From Pseudomonas fluorescens (GTDB lineage Bacteria > Pseudomonadota > Gammaproteobacteria > Pseudomonadales > Pseudomonadaceae): a stretch of DNA of 64,000 nucleotides. Every line of letters starts with the position of its first letter. The stretch's first letter is position 1. Location: assembly GCF_902497995.1 (NCBI RefSeq), contig NZ_CABVII010000011.1, forward strand, positions 122,386-186,385. The letters are read 5' to 3'. Shown here in pieces: positions 34,104-42,714 of this stretch. The notes beneath the pieces were generated by a model that saw only the letters and a program-made list of their open reading frames with translations, was not told the DNA's origin and ran no database searches. The translations under genes were made by a program, and so were the position numbers.

Positions 34104-34151
34104 ATGGGGTGCTAGGGGTCGAGTGTTCGAATCACTCCGTCCCGACCATAT
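34104..34151 (+). repeat. Attachment repeat, 3' part of tRNA-Pro(GGG), left copy
   Basis: The repeat begins in the anticodon loop (ATGGGGT, anticodon GGG with G37) and runs through a T-arm (GAGTG, loop TTCGAAT, CACTC) to CGTCCCGACCA and TAT. Bases upstream do not form a matching tRNA 5' half, so this is a fragment. It serves as junction between the prophage and the island. Confidence 0.92.
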
Positions 34152-34156
34152 AATTC

Positions 34157-34197
34157 AAGGGGTTGCGAGATTTTATCTCGCGACCCCTTTTTATTTT
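34157..34197 (+). terminator. Terminator just inside the island left end
   Basis: AAGGGGTTGCGAGA pairs with TCTCGCGACCCCTT (14 bp, one wobble) around TTTTA, followed by a T-rich tail. It lies where a tRNA transcript reading off the attachment site would stop. Confidence 0.88.
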
Positions 34198-34209
34198 TAG
34201 GTGTTTTTA

Positions 34210-34239
34210 CCCCTACAAAAACACTGGCTCTTGGTGGAC
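34210..34239. repeat. Subterminal direct repeat, left copy (candidate integrase arm site)
   Basis: This 30-bp segment matches 57570-57599 at 25 positions, including ACAAAAAC and GGCTCTTG followed by TGGAC, in the same orientation. In the circular element the two copies would flank the core, 59 bp to one side and 107 bp to the other, as expected of integrase arm sites. Confidence 0.5.
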
Positions 34240-34318
34240 TCTTCAGCTGATACCAAGGTCATGGCGCGAGAAGACTGCCTCGCTGTGTCCTGGTCGCTCG
34301 AGCAGAAGGGGACGACCG

Positions 34319-35233
34319 TTAAAGCGCCTTTTCCGGCGCCGGTTGGTCGTTGGGGTGGGCGATGATTGTTCTGAGCTCTGCGCTCATGGGGAATTTGAGA
34401 TTCAAGCCTTTGGGAGGGATGGGCTGAGTAAACCATTTATCGTAGATGGCGTTGATTTCGCCCGAGACGAAAAGTGACTTGATCGAGTCATCCACGACTT
34501 TTTTGAGATCCGGATCACCCCGACGCATTGTGCAACCATAGATTTCGTTGGATTGCGGGGTGCCGGTCACCACCCAATCTTCCGGTTTCTTTGCCTTGGC
34601 CATCTCGCCCGCCAGCAATGCGTCGTCCTGCATAAACGCAATGGCGCGGCCGGACTCGAGCATTTGGTAAGACTCGCCAATGTCTTTGGCAGAGATGACG
34701 TTCATGTTCATCTTTTTCTCTGCATTCATGACCTTGAGCATCCGCTCGGCAGTGCTGCCAGCAGTGGTCACTACGTTCTTGCCATTGAGATGGTCAAAGT
34801 CTTTGTAGGTCGAATCCTTTCGGACCAACAGTCGAGTGCTGGCTTCGAAGATGCCGACTGAAAATTCGACTTGCTGCGCCCTCTCTGCGGTATTGGTTGT
34901 AGAACCGCACTCCAGATCGACAGTACCGTTTTGCACAAGCGGGATGCGCGTTTGTGACGTCACCAGGTTGTACCGTACGTTCAGCTCGGGCATCTCAAGT
35001 TCCTGCTTGATAGCGTCGACAATTTTCAATTGGATGTCATGGGAGTAGCCAACTGGTTTGCCGGAAGCGTCGGCGATGTAGGAGAACGGAATTGAAGAGT
35101 CTCGGTGCCCCAGGTTTATGGTCCCCGAGTTCTTGATTTTTCTAAGTGTACCGGTAAGTTCGGCAGCCATCGCTGGCGTGAAGGTTAACGCCGCAGTCAG
35201 CGTAACGCCCAGCATTGCAGGGAAGACTCGCAT
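34319..35233 (-). CDS. Periplasmic solute-binding protein, glutamate/aspartate type
   Basis: A 304-residue binding protein of the polar amino-acid ABC family, similar in layout to GltI. A signal peptide with cleavage after AMA (about residue 23) precedes LRKIKNSGTINLGHRDSSIP, FSYIADASGKPVGYS and LECGSTTNTAERAQQVEFS, all family segments. The ATG at 35233 has GAGGAG 6 nt upstream and gives a proper signal peptide. No permease or ATPase gene is nearby, so it must use transport proteins encoded elsewhere. In this cluster it points to a glutamate-like substrate. Confidence 0.88.
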   Translation of the reverse strand: MRVFPAMLGVTLTAALTFTPAMAAELTGTLRKIKNSGTINLGHRDSSIPFSYIADASGKPVGYSHDIQLKIVDAIKQELEMPELNVRYNLVTSQTRIPLVQNGTVDLECGSTTNTAERAQQVEFSVGIFEASTRLLVRKDSTYKDFDHLNGKNVVTTAGSTAERMLKVMNAEKKMNMNVISAKDIGESYQMLESGRAIAFMQDDALLAGEMAKAKKPEDWVVTGTPQSNEIYGCTMRRGDPDLKKVVDDSIKSLFVSGEINAIYDKWFTQPIPPKGLNLKFPMSAELRTIIAHPNDQPAPEKAL

Positions 35234-35328
35234 CAAAAGCTCCTCATAAAGGTGGGGCGAGTCTTTTTCTGACTCGCCCATCTTTGGCTCAGCGGACGTT
35301 TTCGCTGGGCCTGGCGACTTGCTTGTTG

Positions 35329-36720
35329 TTAGTGACGGTCCAGCCAGACGGTCTGTGCATTACAGAATTCGCGTACACCGAAATGCGACAGCTCACGGCC
35401 AAACCCGCTTTTCTTTACGCCGCCGAAGGTGACGCGTGGGTCGGTTGCGCAATAGCCATTGATGAACACGCCTCCGGTTTCCAGTTCGCCGGCCAGCTTC
35501 TGGGCCAGTTGGACATTGCGTGTGTAGATGGTCGAGGCGAGCCCGAATTCACTGTCATTGGCCAGTTCCAGGGCATGTGCGGCGTCCCGCGCAGTGATGA
35601 TCGATGCCACGGGTCCAAACAATTCTTGTTTGAACGAGGTCATCTGGTCGGTGACATCACCGAACACCGTAAGCTCGTAGAAGTTTCCAGGCCCTTCAGC
35701 CTTTCTGCCACCCAACAACAAGGTCGCGCCTTCTTCCAGGGTATCCTGGACCTGACGATCTAGTTCATCGCGCAGATCAAAGCGGGCCATGGGTCCGATG
35801 TAAGTGTCTGTGGCCAGTGGATCGCCAATGACCAACTTGCAGGTGGACTCGACAAACTTGCGGGTAAACTCCTCGACAACGCCTTGCTCGACAATTAGGC
35901 GTTTGGCAGCCGCGCAGACTTGTCCGGTGTTTTGATAGCGGCCAATCACAGCGGCTTTGACGGCTTCGTCTAGGTCGGCGTCGTTGAGCACAATGAATGG
36001 ATCTGAGCCACCCAGTTCCAACACGCACTTCTTCAAGGCTGCACCCGCCTGCGCGCCAATAGCCATGCCAGCTCGAACACTGCCAGTGAGCGTCACTGCG
36101 GCGATGCGAGGATCTGCTATCGCAGTGGAGACACCGTCGGGCGTGACATTGATGACTTCGAACACACCTTCTGCAAAGCCGGCGTGCTTGAACGCGTCTT
36201 GCAGCAAATAGGCGCATCCCATCACGTTCGGCGCATGTTTGAGGACGTAGGTATTGCCGGCAATCAACGCCGGGACGGCGCCGCGCAGCACCTGCCAGAC
36301 GGGAAAGTTCCACGGCATCACGGCGAGAATCGGACCCAGTGGACGATATTCAATTCGTGCCTTTCCGCCCTCAACCTGAGTGGGTTCGGCGGTCAGCATG
36401 GCGGGGCCGTGCTCGGCGTACCACTCACAGAGTTGCGCACACTTTTCAATCTCACCGCGCGCCTGAGTGTTGGGTTTGCCCATCTCTTGAGTGATCATCT
36501 TCGCCATCGCTTCTGCGTTGTCGCGCAATGCCCTTGCCAAAGCGATCAGTGCTTGCGAACGCATTTCGACGGGTTGGCTACGCCAGGTGGAAAACCCCTT
36601 ATTAGCACGTGACAGTGATGCCTCCAGTTCCGATGCGGATTCGAAGGGGTAGTGGCCGATCTGCTCACCATTGGCGGGATTGATTGAAATGGCATGGGTA
36701 AGGCTGGAAACGTTAGTCAT
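35329..36720 (-). CDS. Aldehyde dehydrogenase, succinate-semialdehyde dehydrogenase type (Sad-like)
   Basis: A 463-residue NAD(P)-dependent aldehyde dehydrogenase, the length of E. coli Sad/YneI (462). Catalytic Cys269 lies in GQVCAAAKR and Glu235 in VLELGGSDPF; MPWNFPVWQ is the cofactor-side motif. The enzyme oxidises a C4-type semialdehyde to the dicarboxylic acid. In this cluster it would take the aldehyde made by the ThDP decarboxylase (42715-43838), for example methylsuccinate semialdehyde to 2-methylsuccinate. The start at 36720 has AGGA upstream. Substrate is inferred. Confidence 0.9.
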   Translation of the reverse strand: MTNVSSLTHAISINPANGEQIGHYPFESASELEASLSRANKGFSTWRSQPVEMRSQALIALARALRDNAEAMAKMITQEMGKPNTQARGEIEKCAQLCEWYAEHGPAMLTAEPTQVEGGKARIEYRPLGPILAVMPWNFPVWQVLRGAVPALIAGNTYVLKHAPNVMGCAYLLQDAFKHAGFAEGVFEVINVTPDGVSTAIADPRIAAVTLTGSVRAGMAIGAQAGAALKKCVLELGGSDPFIVLNDADLDEAVKAAVIGRYQNTGQVCAAAKRLIVEQGVVEEFTRKFVESTCKLVIGDPLATDTYIGPMARFDLRDELDRQVQDTLEEGATLLLGGRKAEGPGNFYELTVFGDVTDQMTSFKQELFGPVASIITARDAAHALELANDSEFGLASTIYTRNVQLAQKLAGELETGGVFINGYCATDPRVTFGGVKKSGFGRELSHFGVREFCNAQTVWLDRH

Positions 36721-36781
36721 GACACCGTCCTGTAGGATGGGAATGGATTCATAGCTTCTAAGCAACGGCGCCGGTGTTGAA

Positions 36782-37597
36782 TCAGGTCGCGCGAGCCAAA
36801 ATGGATTGCGCGCGACCAATGACCGGCGCATCGACCATTTGCCCATCCAGCACGAAAACGCCTTCACCTGAACGAGCGGCTTCGATAATGCGTTGCGCCC
36901 AGTGCAATTCTTCCTGGCTTGGTTTTAGCGCCTGATGAATGATCGCGACTTGGGTTGGATGGATACACAGCGCGCCACCAAAGCCCATGTCGCGTGCAAA
37001 ATGAACAGCGCGTAGTAGCCCAGCGGTGTCCTGGATCGACGGAAATACTCCATCCAACGCTGGAGCGAGCGCTGCAACCCGGGTGGCGAGCAAAACGGCG
37101 TAGCGCGCATGGCTAAGGATTTCTTCGGCGGCAGGGCTGCCAGTAGTCAGGTTCAGGTCCAGACCCAGATCCAGACTACCGAACGACAACCGCTCAACGC
37201 CTTGAGTGCCGGCAATTTCGTTGAGTGCTGACAAGCCCTTCGCGCTCTCGATGATTGGCCAAATCGGTTTTTCGGTACCGGCAGCTGTGGTGACCTGTTT
37301 CGCGCTTTCTGCTTTGGGCTGCAGAATTCCGATAACGCCGGCGTGGCGTCGGCAAAGATCCAGATCCGCAACATGCGCCCAGTGATCCGGGGCATTCACT
37401 CGGACCAGAATCCGTGCATCCGGGGCTTCGCTCAGGAACGCGTCGAGATTATCCCTCGCCTGCTCCTTGAGGTTTTCTTGCACGGCATCTTCCAAGTCAA
37501 CGATGACCCGATCCGCCCCGGTGGCAATAGCTTTTGAGATGCGCTCTGGTCGAGTGGCCGGCACAAACAGGGCGGAGCGAACAATTGATTTGCTCAT
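36782..37597 (-). CDS. CitE-type CoA-ester lyase, probable citramalyl-CoA lyase
   Basis: A 271-residue TIM-barrel lyase of the HpcH/HpaI citrate lyase beta family. Key features are LFVPATRPERI, DLEDAV (34-39), and metal-ligand positions Glu117 (IIESAKG) and Asp143 (GSLDLGLDL). Members include (S)-citramalyl-CoA lyase, which gives acetyl-CoA and pyruvate in the itaconate pathway of Pseudomonas and Yersinia. It overlaps the hydratase gene by 4 nt, the expected partner making citramalyl-CoA. Other beta-hydroxyacyl-CoA or malyl-CoA activities cannot be excluded. Confidence 0.85.
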   Translation of the reverse strand: MSKSIVRSALFVPATRPERISKAIATGADRVIVDLEDAVQENLKEQARDNLDAFLSEAPDARILVRVNAPDHWAHVADLDLCRRHAGVIGILQPKAESAKQVTTAAGTEKPIWPIIESAKGLSALNEIAGTQGVERLSFGSLDLGLDLNLTTGSPAAEEILSHARYAVLLATRVAALAPALDGVFPSIQDTAGLLRAVHFARDMGFGGALCIHPTQVAIIHQALKPSQEELHWAQRIIEAARSGEGVFVLDGQMVDAPVIGRAQSILARAT

Positions 37598-38439
37598 GGC
37601 GTTGCTCCATTGCTGAACTCGATCTCTCCGATCTGTGCTGTGCCGTCCTGATTGCCAGCCCAGACCTGTGCCTTGCCGTTTTCGATTAGACGTCCGCCCA
37701 CCTGGAAAGGCTTAGGCGAAATCAGAGGTCGTACTCCGCGGAATGCGAAACGCTCCAGGCGCGCAGTTGGATGCGCTTTGGTAAAGGCACGCAAATTCAA
37801 CGTGGCGATCAATGGACCATGTACCACCAGCCCCGGATAACCTTCGGTCTCTGTCACATACGGCCAGTCATAGTGAATACGATGACCATTGAAGGTCACT
37901 GCGGAATAGCGAAACAGCAGGGTTGGAGTGGGCTCTATCCGTTCCTGCCATTGGCCTTCAGGTAGCTTTTCGGTACCGTTCAGTTTGGGCGGGGAAGGTT
38001 CACGGTAAACAATGTCCTGATCGTCTTGAAGGGCGCGTTTGCCGTCCTGGAAAAACTCATGGCGTACTGTGACGAACAATAAGGAACCCGTGCGACCGTG
38101 CTTCTCCTCGACGTTGAGGATGGTCGATACACAGGTCACTTCAGCATCCACTTTTAATGGCTGGAAAAACTCAATTCGGCTTCCCGCCCACATGCGATTG
38201 CGGTTATGGGCCGGCGGCAAAAATCCCCCAAGCGCTGGATGGCCGTCCGGCCCCAGTTCGCTGGCACCCACCGGCTCCTGAAAAAATGCCCAGTGCCACA
38301 GGGGCGGCAGCGGCTCACCGGGTTGTGGTGCCGACTCGCCCAATGTCGCGGCAATGCGTCTGACCAGAGTGAAACTGATCCGGTCCTGGCTTTCCTGACG
38401 TCGTCCAATCCAGGCGGAAAAATCGGAACTGCTGCTCAT
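37594..38439 (-). CDS. FAS1/MaoC-type hydratase, probable mesaconyl-C4-CoA or itaconyl-CoA hydratase
   Basis: A 281-residue double hot-dog hydratase. The N-terminal FAS1-like half contains PPLWHWAFFQEP and MWAGSRIEFFQPL, and the C-terminal MaoC-like half FNGHRIHYDWPYV and YPGLVVHGPLIATL, with the His/Asp-type active-site region. Relatives include mesaconyl-C4-CoA hydratase of Chloroflexus and itaconyl-CoA hydratase of Pseudomonas, both yielding citramalyl-CoA. It is translationally coupled to the lyase gene downstream. The exact unsaturated acid is inferred. Confidence 0.82.
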   Translation of the reverse strand: MSSSSDFSAWIGRRQESQDRISFTLVRRIAATLGESAPQPGEPLPPLWHWAFFQEPVGASELGPDGHPALGGFLPPAHNRNRMWAGSRIEFFQPLKVDAEVTCVSTILNVEEKHGRTGSLLFVTVRHEFFQDGKRALQDDQDIVYREPSPPKLNGTEKLPEGQWQERIEPTPTLLFRYSAVTFNGHRIHYDWPYVTETEGYPGLVVHGPLIATLNLRAFTKAHPTARLERFAFRGVRPLISPKPFQVGGRLIENGKAQVWAGNQDGTAQIGEIEFSNGATP

Positions 38440-38464
38440 ATTCTTTGCTCCAATCGGTCAGTGA

Positions 38465-39394
38465 TCAAGCCAGGGTGGCCATTTCTGGAATCGCTTCAAA
38501 AAGATCCGCCACCAGGCCGTAATCGGCCACCTGGAAGATCGGCGCTTCTTCGTCCTTGTTGATCGCAACGATCACTTTGGAGTCTTTCATGCCGGCCAGG
38601 TGCTGGATCGCGCCGGAGATACCGACGGCGATGTACAGCTGTGGCGCAACGATCTTGCCGGTCTGACCGACCTGCATGTCGTTGGGTACGAAACCTGCGT
38701 CGACCGCGGCGCGGGAAGCACCGACGGCAGCGCCCAGCTTGTCGGCCAGGGCGTACAGGTGTTTGAAGTTGTCGCCGTTCTGCATGCCGCGACCGCCGGA
38801 AACGACGATCTTGGCAGCGGTCAGTTCCGGACGATCGGACTTGGCCAGTTCTTCGCCAACGAAGCTCGAGGTGCCAGCGTTGTGCGCAGCAGCAACCGCT
38901 TCAACGGCAGCCGAACCACCTTCAGCAGCCACCGGGTCGAAACCGGTGGCACGCACGGTGATCACCTTGATCGCAGCGTTCGATTGAACGGTAGCGATGG
39001 CGTTACCGGCGTAGATCGGGCGCTTGAACGTGTCAGCGCTTTCGACCGAGATGATCTCGGAGATCTGGTCAACGTCCAGCTGAGCGGCAACGCGCGGCAG
39101 GATGTTTTTGCCGTTGGAGGTCGCGGCAGCCAGGATGTGGCTGTAGCCAGCGCCCAGCTCGGCCATCAGCGGTGCTACGTTTTCCGGCAACTGGTGAGCG
39201 TAGGCGGCGTTGTCGGCCACCAGCACTTTAGCCACGCCAGCGATTTTCGCAGCGGCTTCAGCCACGGCGCCAGCGCCTTGACCAGCAACCAGTACGTGGA
39301 TGTCGCCGCCGATTTTGGCAGCAGCCGCCACGGTGTTCAGCGTGGCCGGGGCCAGTACTTTGTTGTCGTGTTCAGCAATAACCAAGATAGTCAT
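38465..39394 (-). CDS. etfA: Electron transfer flavoprotein alpha subunit
   Basis: A 309-residue FAD-binding subunit that passes electrons from acyl-CoA dehydrogenases to the quinone pool via ETF dehydrogenase. The C-terminal FAD domain is intact ([54 protein letters not shown]). The start codon directly follows the etfB stop. From memory, the sequence is very like the housekeeping Pseudomonas EtfA. This and its strongly biased codon use suggest a duplicated core copy supplying the acyl-CoA dehydrogenase at 41485. Confidence 0.93.
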   Translation of the reverse strand: MTILVIAEHDNKVLAPATLNTVAAAAKIGGDIHVLVAGQGAGAVAEAAAKIAGVAKVLVADNAAYAHQLPENVAPLMAELGAGYSHILAAATSNGKNILPRVAAQLDVDQISEIISVESADTFKRPIYAGNAIATVQSNAAIKVITVRATGFDPVAAEGGSAAVEAVAAAHNAGTSSFVGEELAKSDRPELTAAKIVVSGGRGMQNGDNFKHLYALADKLGAAVGASRAAVDAGFVPNDMQVGQTGKIVAPQLYIAVGISGAIQHLAGMKDSKVIVAINKDEEAPIFQVADYGLVADLFEAIPEMATLA

Positions 39395-40144
39395 TTAGAT
39401 TACCTTCGCTTCGTTTTTCAGTTTCTCGACCAGTTCAGCCACCGACTTGACCTTGATACCCGCGCTGCGTGCAGCCGGCGCTTCGACTTTCACGGTCTTG
39501 TTGGTGGAGGCGGTGGAAACGCCCAAAGCGTCCGCAGTCAGCACGTCGAGAGGCTTCTTCTTGGCTTTCATGATGTTGGGCAGCGACGCGTAGCGCGGCT
39601 CGTTCAAACGCAGGTCGGTGGTGACAATGGCCGGCAGTTTCAGGGAAACTGTCTGCGCGCCGCCGTCGACTTCACGGGTTACAGCAACGCTGTCGCCGCT
39701 GATTTCGACTTTCGAAGCGAACGTGCCCTGACCGTAGCCGCTCAATGCAGCGAGCATCTGGCCAGTCTGGTTGTTGTCGCTGTCGATGGCTTGTTTGCCA
39801 AGGATCACCAGCTGTGGCTGTTCCTTGTCGACAACAGCTTTCAGCAGCTTGGCAACGGCCAGGGAAGTCAGATCTTCGGCGGATTCGACGAGGATGGCGC
39901 GATCGGCACCCAGAGCCAGCGCGGTGCGCAGTTGCTCTTGAGCGGTGGACGGGCCGATGGAGACGACAACGATTTCGGTCGCAACACCCTTTTCTTTCAG
40001 GCGTACGGCTTCTTCCACGGCGATCTCGCAGAACGGGTTCATCGACATCTTCACGTTGGCGAGGTCGACGCCGGAATTGTCCGCCTTAACGCGAACCTTG
40101 ACGTTGTAGTCGACCACTCGTTTCACAGCTACCAGCATTTTCAT
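39395..40144 (-). CDS. etfB: Electron transfer flavoprotein beta subunit
   Basis: A 249-residue subunit opening [20 protein letters not shown] and containing [18 protein letters not shown] and the recognition loop region [18 protein letters not shown]. The AMP-binding part [13 protein letters not shown] is intact. It heads the etfBA pair in the usual order. It appears nearly the same as the housekeeping Pseudomonas protein, unlike the other enzymes of the cluster. The pair probably serves the dedicated acyl-CoA dehydrogenase two genes upstream. Confidence 0.93.
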   Translation of the reverse strand: MKMLVAVKRVVDYNVKVRVKADNSGVDLANVKMSMNPFCEIAVEEAVRLKEKGVATEIVVVSIGPSTAQEQLRTALALGADRAILVESAEDLTSLAVAKLLKAVVDKEQPQLVILGKQAIDSDNNQTGQMLAALSGYGQGTFASKVEISGDSVAVTREVDGGAQTVSLKLPAIVTTDLRLNEPRYASLPNIMKAKKKPLDVLTADALGVSTASTNKTVKVEAPAARSAGIKVKSVAELVEKLKNEAKVI

Positions 40145-40207
40145 TGGGCAGTGTTCTCTCGAAAAACTTTGATCGTTGCAGGCAGGTTTTTTGTTTTCAG
40201 ATGAAGG

Positions 40208-41410
40208 CTAAATCGCCCCGGCTGCGCGCATTTGTTCAATACGGTCTGTACCCAGCCCCAGTTCCCTGAGCACCTGTTCGGTGTGCTGACCGAGGCCCGG
40301 TACGGCATCCATACGTGGCTCGAACGCGCTGTTGCTGCCGGGAGGTATCAAGCTCGGGACGGTGCCGGCGGAGGTTTCGACTTCCCGCCATCGGTCACGT
40401 GCCTGAAGTTGCGGATGGTCCCAAACATCTTGCATGTCGTTGACCCGGGCGTTGGCAATTTGCGCATGCTCTAACCGATCAAACACGGCATCGAAATTGA
40501 GTGTGGAGAACGATTCAACGATGAGTGCCCGCAGCGCTTGACGGTTTTCGACGCGCTTGAAGTTGGCAGAGAAGCGTTCGTCTTTCGCCAGTTCAGGAGT
40601 AAGCAGTACCTTGTCGCAAAACAGCCGCCACTCTCGTTCGTTCTGCAACCCCAGCATGACTGTGGTGCCGTCACCGATAGGGAAGGGGCCATAGGGGTAG
40701 ATCGTGGCGTGCGCGGCGCCGGCGCGAGGGGGAGGTGTAGCGCCGTCGTAGGCGTAGTACATCGGGTAGTTCATCCACTCGACCAGGCTTTCCAGCATCG
40801 ACACATCGAGGTGGCTACCTTCGCCAGTGCGTCCACGCAACAGCAAGGCAGATAGAATTCCGGTGTAGGCGTACATGCCGGCCGCGATGTCAGCAATCGA
40901 GCAACCGGCCTTGGCCATTTCTTCCTCACCCGGTCCGCCGGTGACCGATAGGAATCCGCCTTCGCTCTGGATCAATAGGTCATAGGCTTTTTTCTTTTCA
41001 TACGGGCCGCCTGCGCCATAGCCTGAAATGTCACAAACGATCAGGCGCGGAAACCGCTGATGCAAAGCCTCAAATGAAAACCCCATTCGTGCTGCTGCAC
41101 CCGGCGCAAGGTTCTGCACCAGGACATCAGCAGTGCCCAGCAAACTGTCCAGCACCTCGGTGGCCGAATCCTGTTTGAGATCGAGGGTCAGGCTTTCTTT
41201 CGAGCGATTGGTCCAGACGAAGTGCGAGGCGAGACCGTTGACGCGTTGGTCGTAACCTCTGGCGAAGTCCCCCGTACCCGGGCGTTCGACTTTGATCACA
41301 CGCGCACCAAGGTCGGCCAATTGTCGGGTGCAGAAGGGCGCAGCAATCGCATGCTCAAGGCTGACGACGGTAATGCCATCAAGCGGGCGGATGCCTTTGG
41401 GTTGGCTCAT
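40208..41410 (-). CDS. Class III CoA-transferase (CaiB/BaiF), probable dicarboxylate CoA-transferase
   Basis: A 400-residue family III CoA-transferase. It opens with LDGITVVSLEHAIAAPFC and DLGARVIKVERPGTGD, and has the catalytic Asp174 in SIADIAAGMYAYTGILSALL. It moves CoA, usually from succinyl-CoA, to a free acid; itaconate, mesaconate and citramalate CoA-transferases belong here. In this cluster it would activate methylsuccinate or itaconate. The start at 41410 is used; an in-frame ATG at 41431 with GGGGAG very close upstream is an alternative. Confidence 0.88.
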   Translation of the reverse strand: MSQPKGIRPLDGITVVSLEHAIAAPFCTRQLADLGARVIKVERPGTGDFARGYDQRVNGLASHFVWTNRSKESLTLDLKQDSATEVLDSLLGTADVLVQNLAPGAAARMGFSFEALHQRFPRLIVCDISGYGAGGPYEKKKAYDLLIQSEGGFLSVTGGPGEEEMAKAGCSIADIAAGMYAYTGILSALLLRGRTGEGSHLDVSMLESLVEWMNYPMYYAYDGATPPPRAGAAHATIYPYGPFPIGDGTTVMLGLQNEREWRLFCDKVLLTPELAKDERFSANFKRVENRQALRALIVESFSTLNFDAVFDRLEHAQIANARVNDMQDVWDHPQLQARDRWREVETSAGTVPSLIPPGSNSAFEPRMDAVPGLGQHTEQVLRELGLGTDRIEQMRAAGAI

Positions 41411-41484
41411 GATAATTATCTCTCTTGTCATGGCTCCCCAGTCGCGCCTGCTTGGGCCGACGCACTGGGCTTTACGCTGATCCT

Positions 41485-42648
41485 TTAAAAGGAGCGCGGC
41501 AGTTCAAGTAGGTGTTCGGCAACGTACGACAGGATCAGGTTGGTGGAGATGGGCGCCACCTGATACAGACGGGTTTCACGGAATTTACGCTCGACGTCGT
41601 ATTCGCAGGCAAAGCCGAAGCCTCCGTGGGTCTGCAAGCAGGCATTAGCCGCTTCCCAGGAGGCTTTCGCCGCCAGGTACTTGGCCATGTTGGCGCTGGC
41701 CCCGGCGTTGAGGCCGCTGTCGTATTCCTCGCAGGCGCGCCAGCGCATCAGGTCGGCCGCTTCGATTTCGATGTGCGCTTCGGCGATGGGGAATTGCACG
41801 CCCTGGTTCTGCCCGATAGGACGCCCAAACACCACGCGGTCGCGAGCATAGGCACTGGCCTTTTCGATAAACCAGCGACCGTCACCGATGCATTCGGCGG
41901 CGATGAGGGTGCGTTCGGCATTCAACCCGTCGAGGATGTAGCGGAAGCCTTTGCCTTCCTCACCGATCAGGCTGTCAGCGGGGATTTCCAGGTTGTCGAA
42001 GAACAACTCGTTGGTTTCGTGATTGACCATGTTGGCGATCGGCTGCACGGTCATGCCGTTGCCGATGGCCTCGCGTAGATCGACGAGGAAGATCGACATG
42101 CCTTCGGATTTTTTCTTCACGTCGGCCAACGGCGTGGTACGCGCCAGCAAGATCATCAGGTCGGAGTGCTGGACGCGCGAGATCCACACCTTCTGCCCGT
42201 TGATCACATACTTGTCACCTTTGCGCACGGCGGTGGTCTTTATCTTTGTAGTGTCGGTACCGGTAGTGGGCTCGGTGACGCCCATCGATTGCAGGCGCAA
42301 TTCACCGCTGGCCAGTTTCGGCAGGTAATAGCTTTTCTGCGCCTCGCTGCCGTGACGCAGCAGGGTGAACATGTTGTACATCTGCCCGTGAACTGTGCCG
42401 GAATTACCGCCGCAGCGGTTCACTTCTTCCAGGATTACCGAGGCCTCAGCCAGCCCAAGACCGGAGCCGCCATATTCGACAGGGATCATCGCTGCCAGCC
42501 AACCTGCGTCGGTCAGTGCCTTGACGAAGGTTTCCGGAAAGCCTTTTTCTTCGTCGACTTTGCGCCAGTACGCCGCATCGAATTCAGCGCACAGAGCGCG
42601 TACGCCCTCGCGGATGGCATTGAGCTCTTCAGAGTTACGGTCAGTCAT
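41485..42648 (-). CDS. Acyl-CoA dehydrogenase, isovaleryl-CoA dehydrogenase-like active site
   Basis: A 387-residue FAD enzyme with the usual domains: N-terminal helical (to about 120), beta domain (QSMGVTEPTTGTDTTKI, INGQKVWISRVQHSD) and C-terminal helical. The common catalytic Glu before the C-terminus is replaced by Gln363 (LYQVAPIST), while Glu245 in GLNAERTLIAAE is where isovaleryl-CoA dehydrogenase keeps its base. 2-Methylsuccinyl-C4-CoA is isovaleryl-CoA with one methyl oxidised to a carboxylate, so the geometry fits. The start at 42648 is the first ATG after the operon gap. Confidence 0.88.
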   Translation of the reverse strand: MTDRNSEELNAIREGVRALCAEFDAAYWRKVDEEKGFPETFVKALTDAGWLAAMIPVEYGGSGLGLAEASVILEEVNRCGGNSGTVHGQMYNMFTLLRHGSEAQKSYYLPKLASGELRLQSMGVTEPTTGTDTTKIKTTAVRKGDKYVINGQKVWISRVQHSDLMILLARTTPLADVKKKSEGMSIFLVDLREAIGNGMTVQPIANMVNHETNELFFDNLEIPADSLIGEEGKGFRYILDGLNAERTLIAAECIGDGRWFIEKASAYARDRVVFGRPIGQNQGVQFPIAEAHIEIEAADLMRWRACEEYDSGLNAGASANMAKYLAAKASWEAANACLQTHGGFGFACEYDVERKFRETRLYQVAPISTNLILSYVAEHLLELPRSF

Positions 42649-42714
42649 TTTTATTCTCCTCAACGCGTCACGCACGGCATCTGCCCTGCGTGACCGGGTC
42701 CGGGCAAAGAGCAA

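Noticed and set aside
34081..34151. Complete tRNA gene at the left attachment repeat
   Set aside because: Upstream bases give no acceptor or D-arm partner, and position 28-42 of the anticodon stem would mismatch; only the 3' part is present.
35957..36612. Forward-strand open frames opposite the aldehyde dehydrogenase
   Set aside because: The dehydrogenase is intact with all catalytic residues; the opposite frames show no coherent features.
38600..40204. 534-codon open frame antisense to etfBA
   Set aside because: It mirrors the strongly biased codons of the two intact etf genes, has no family match that I can see and no ribosome site.
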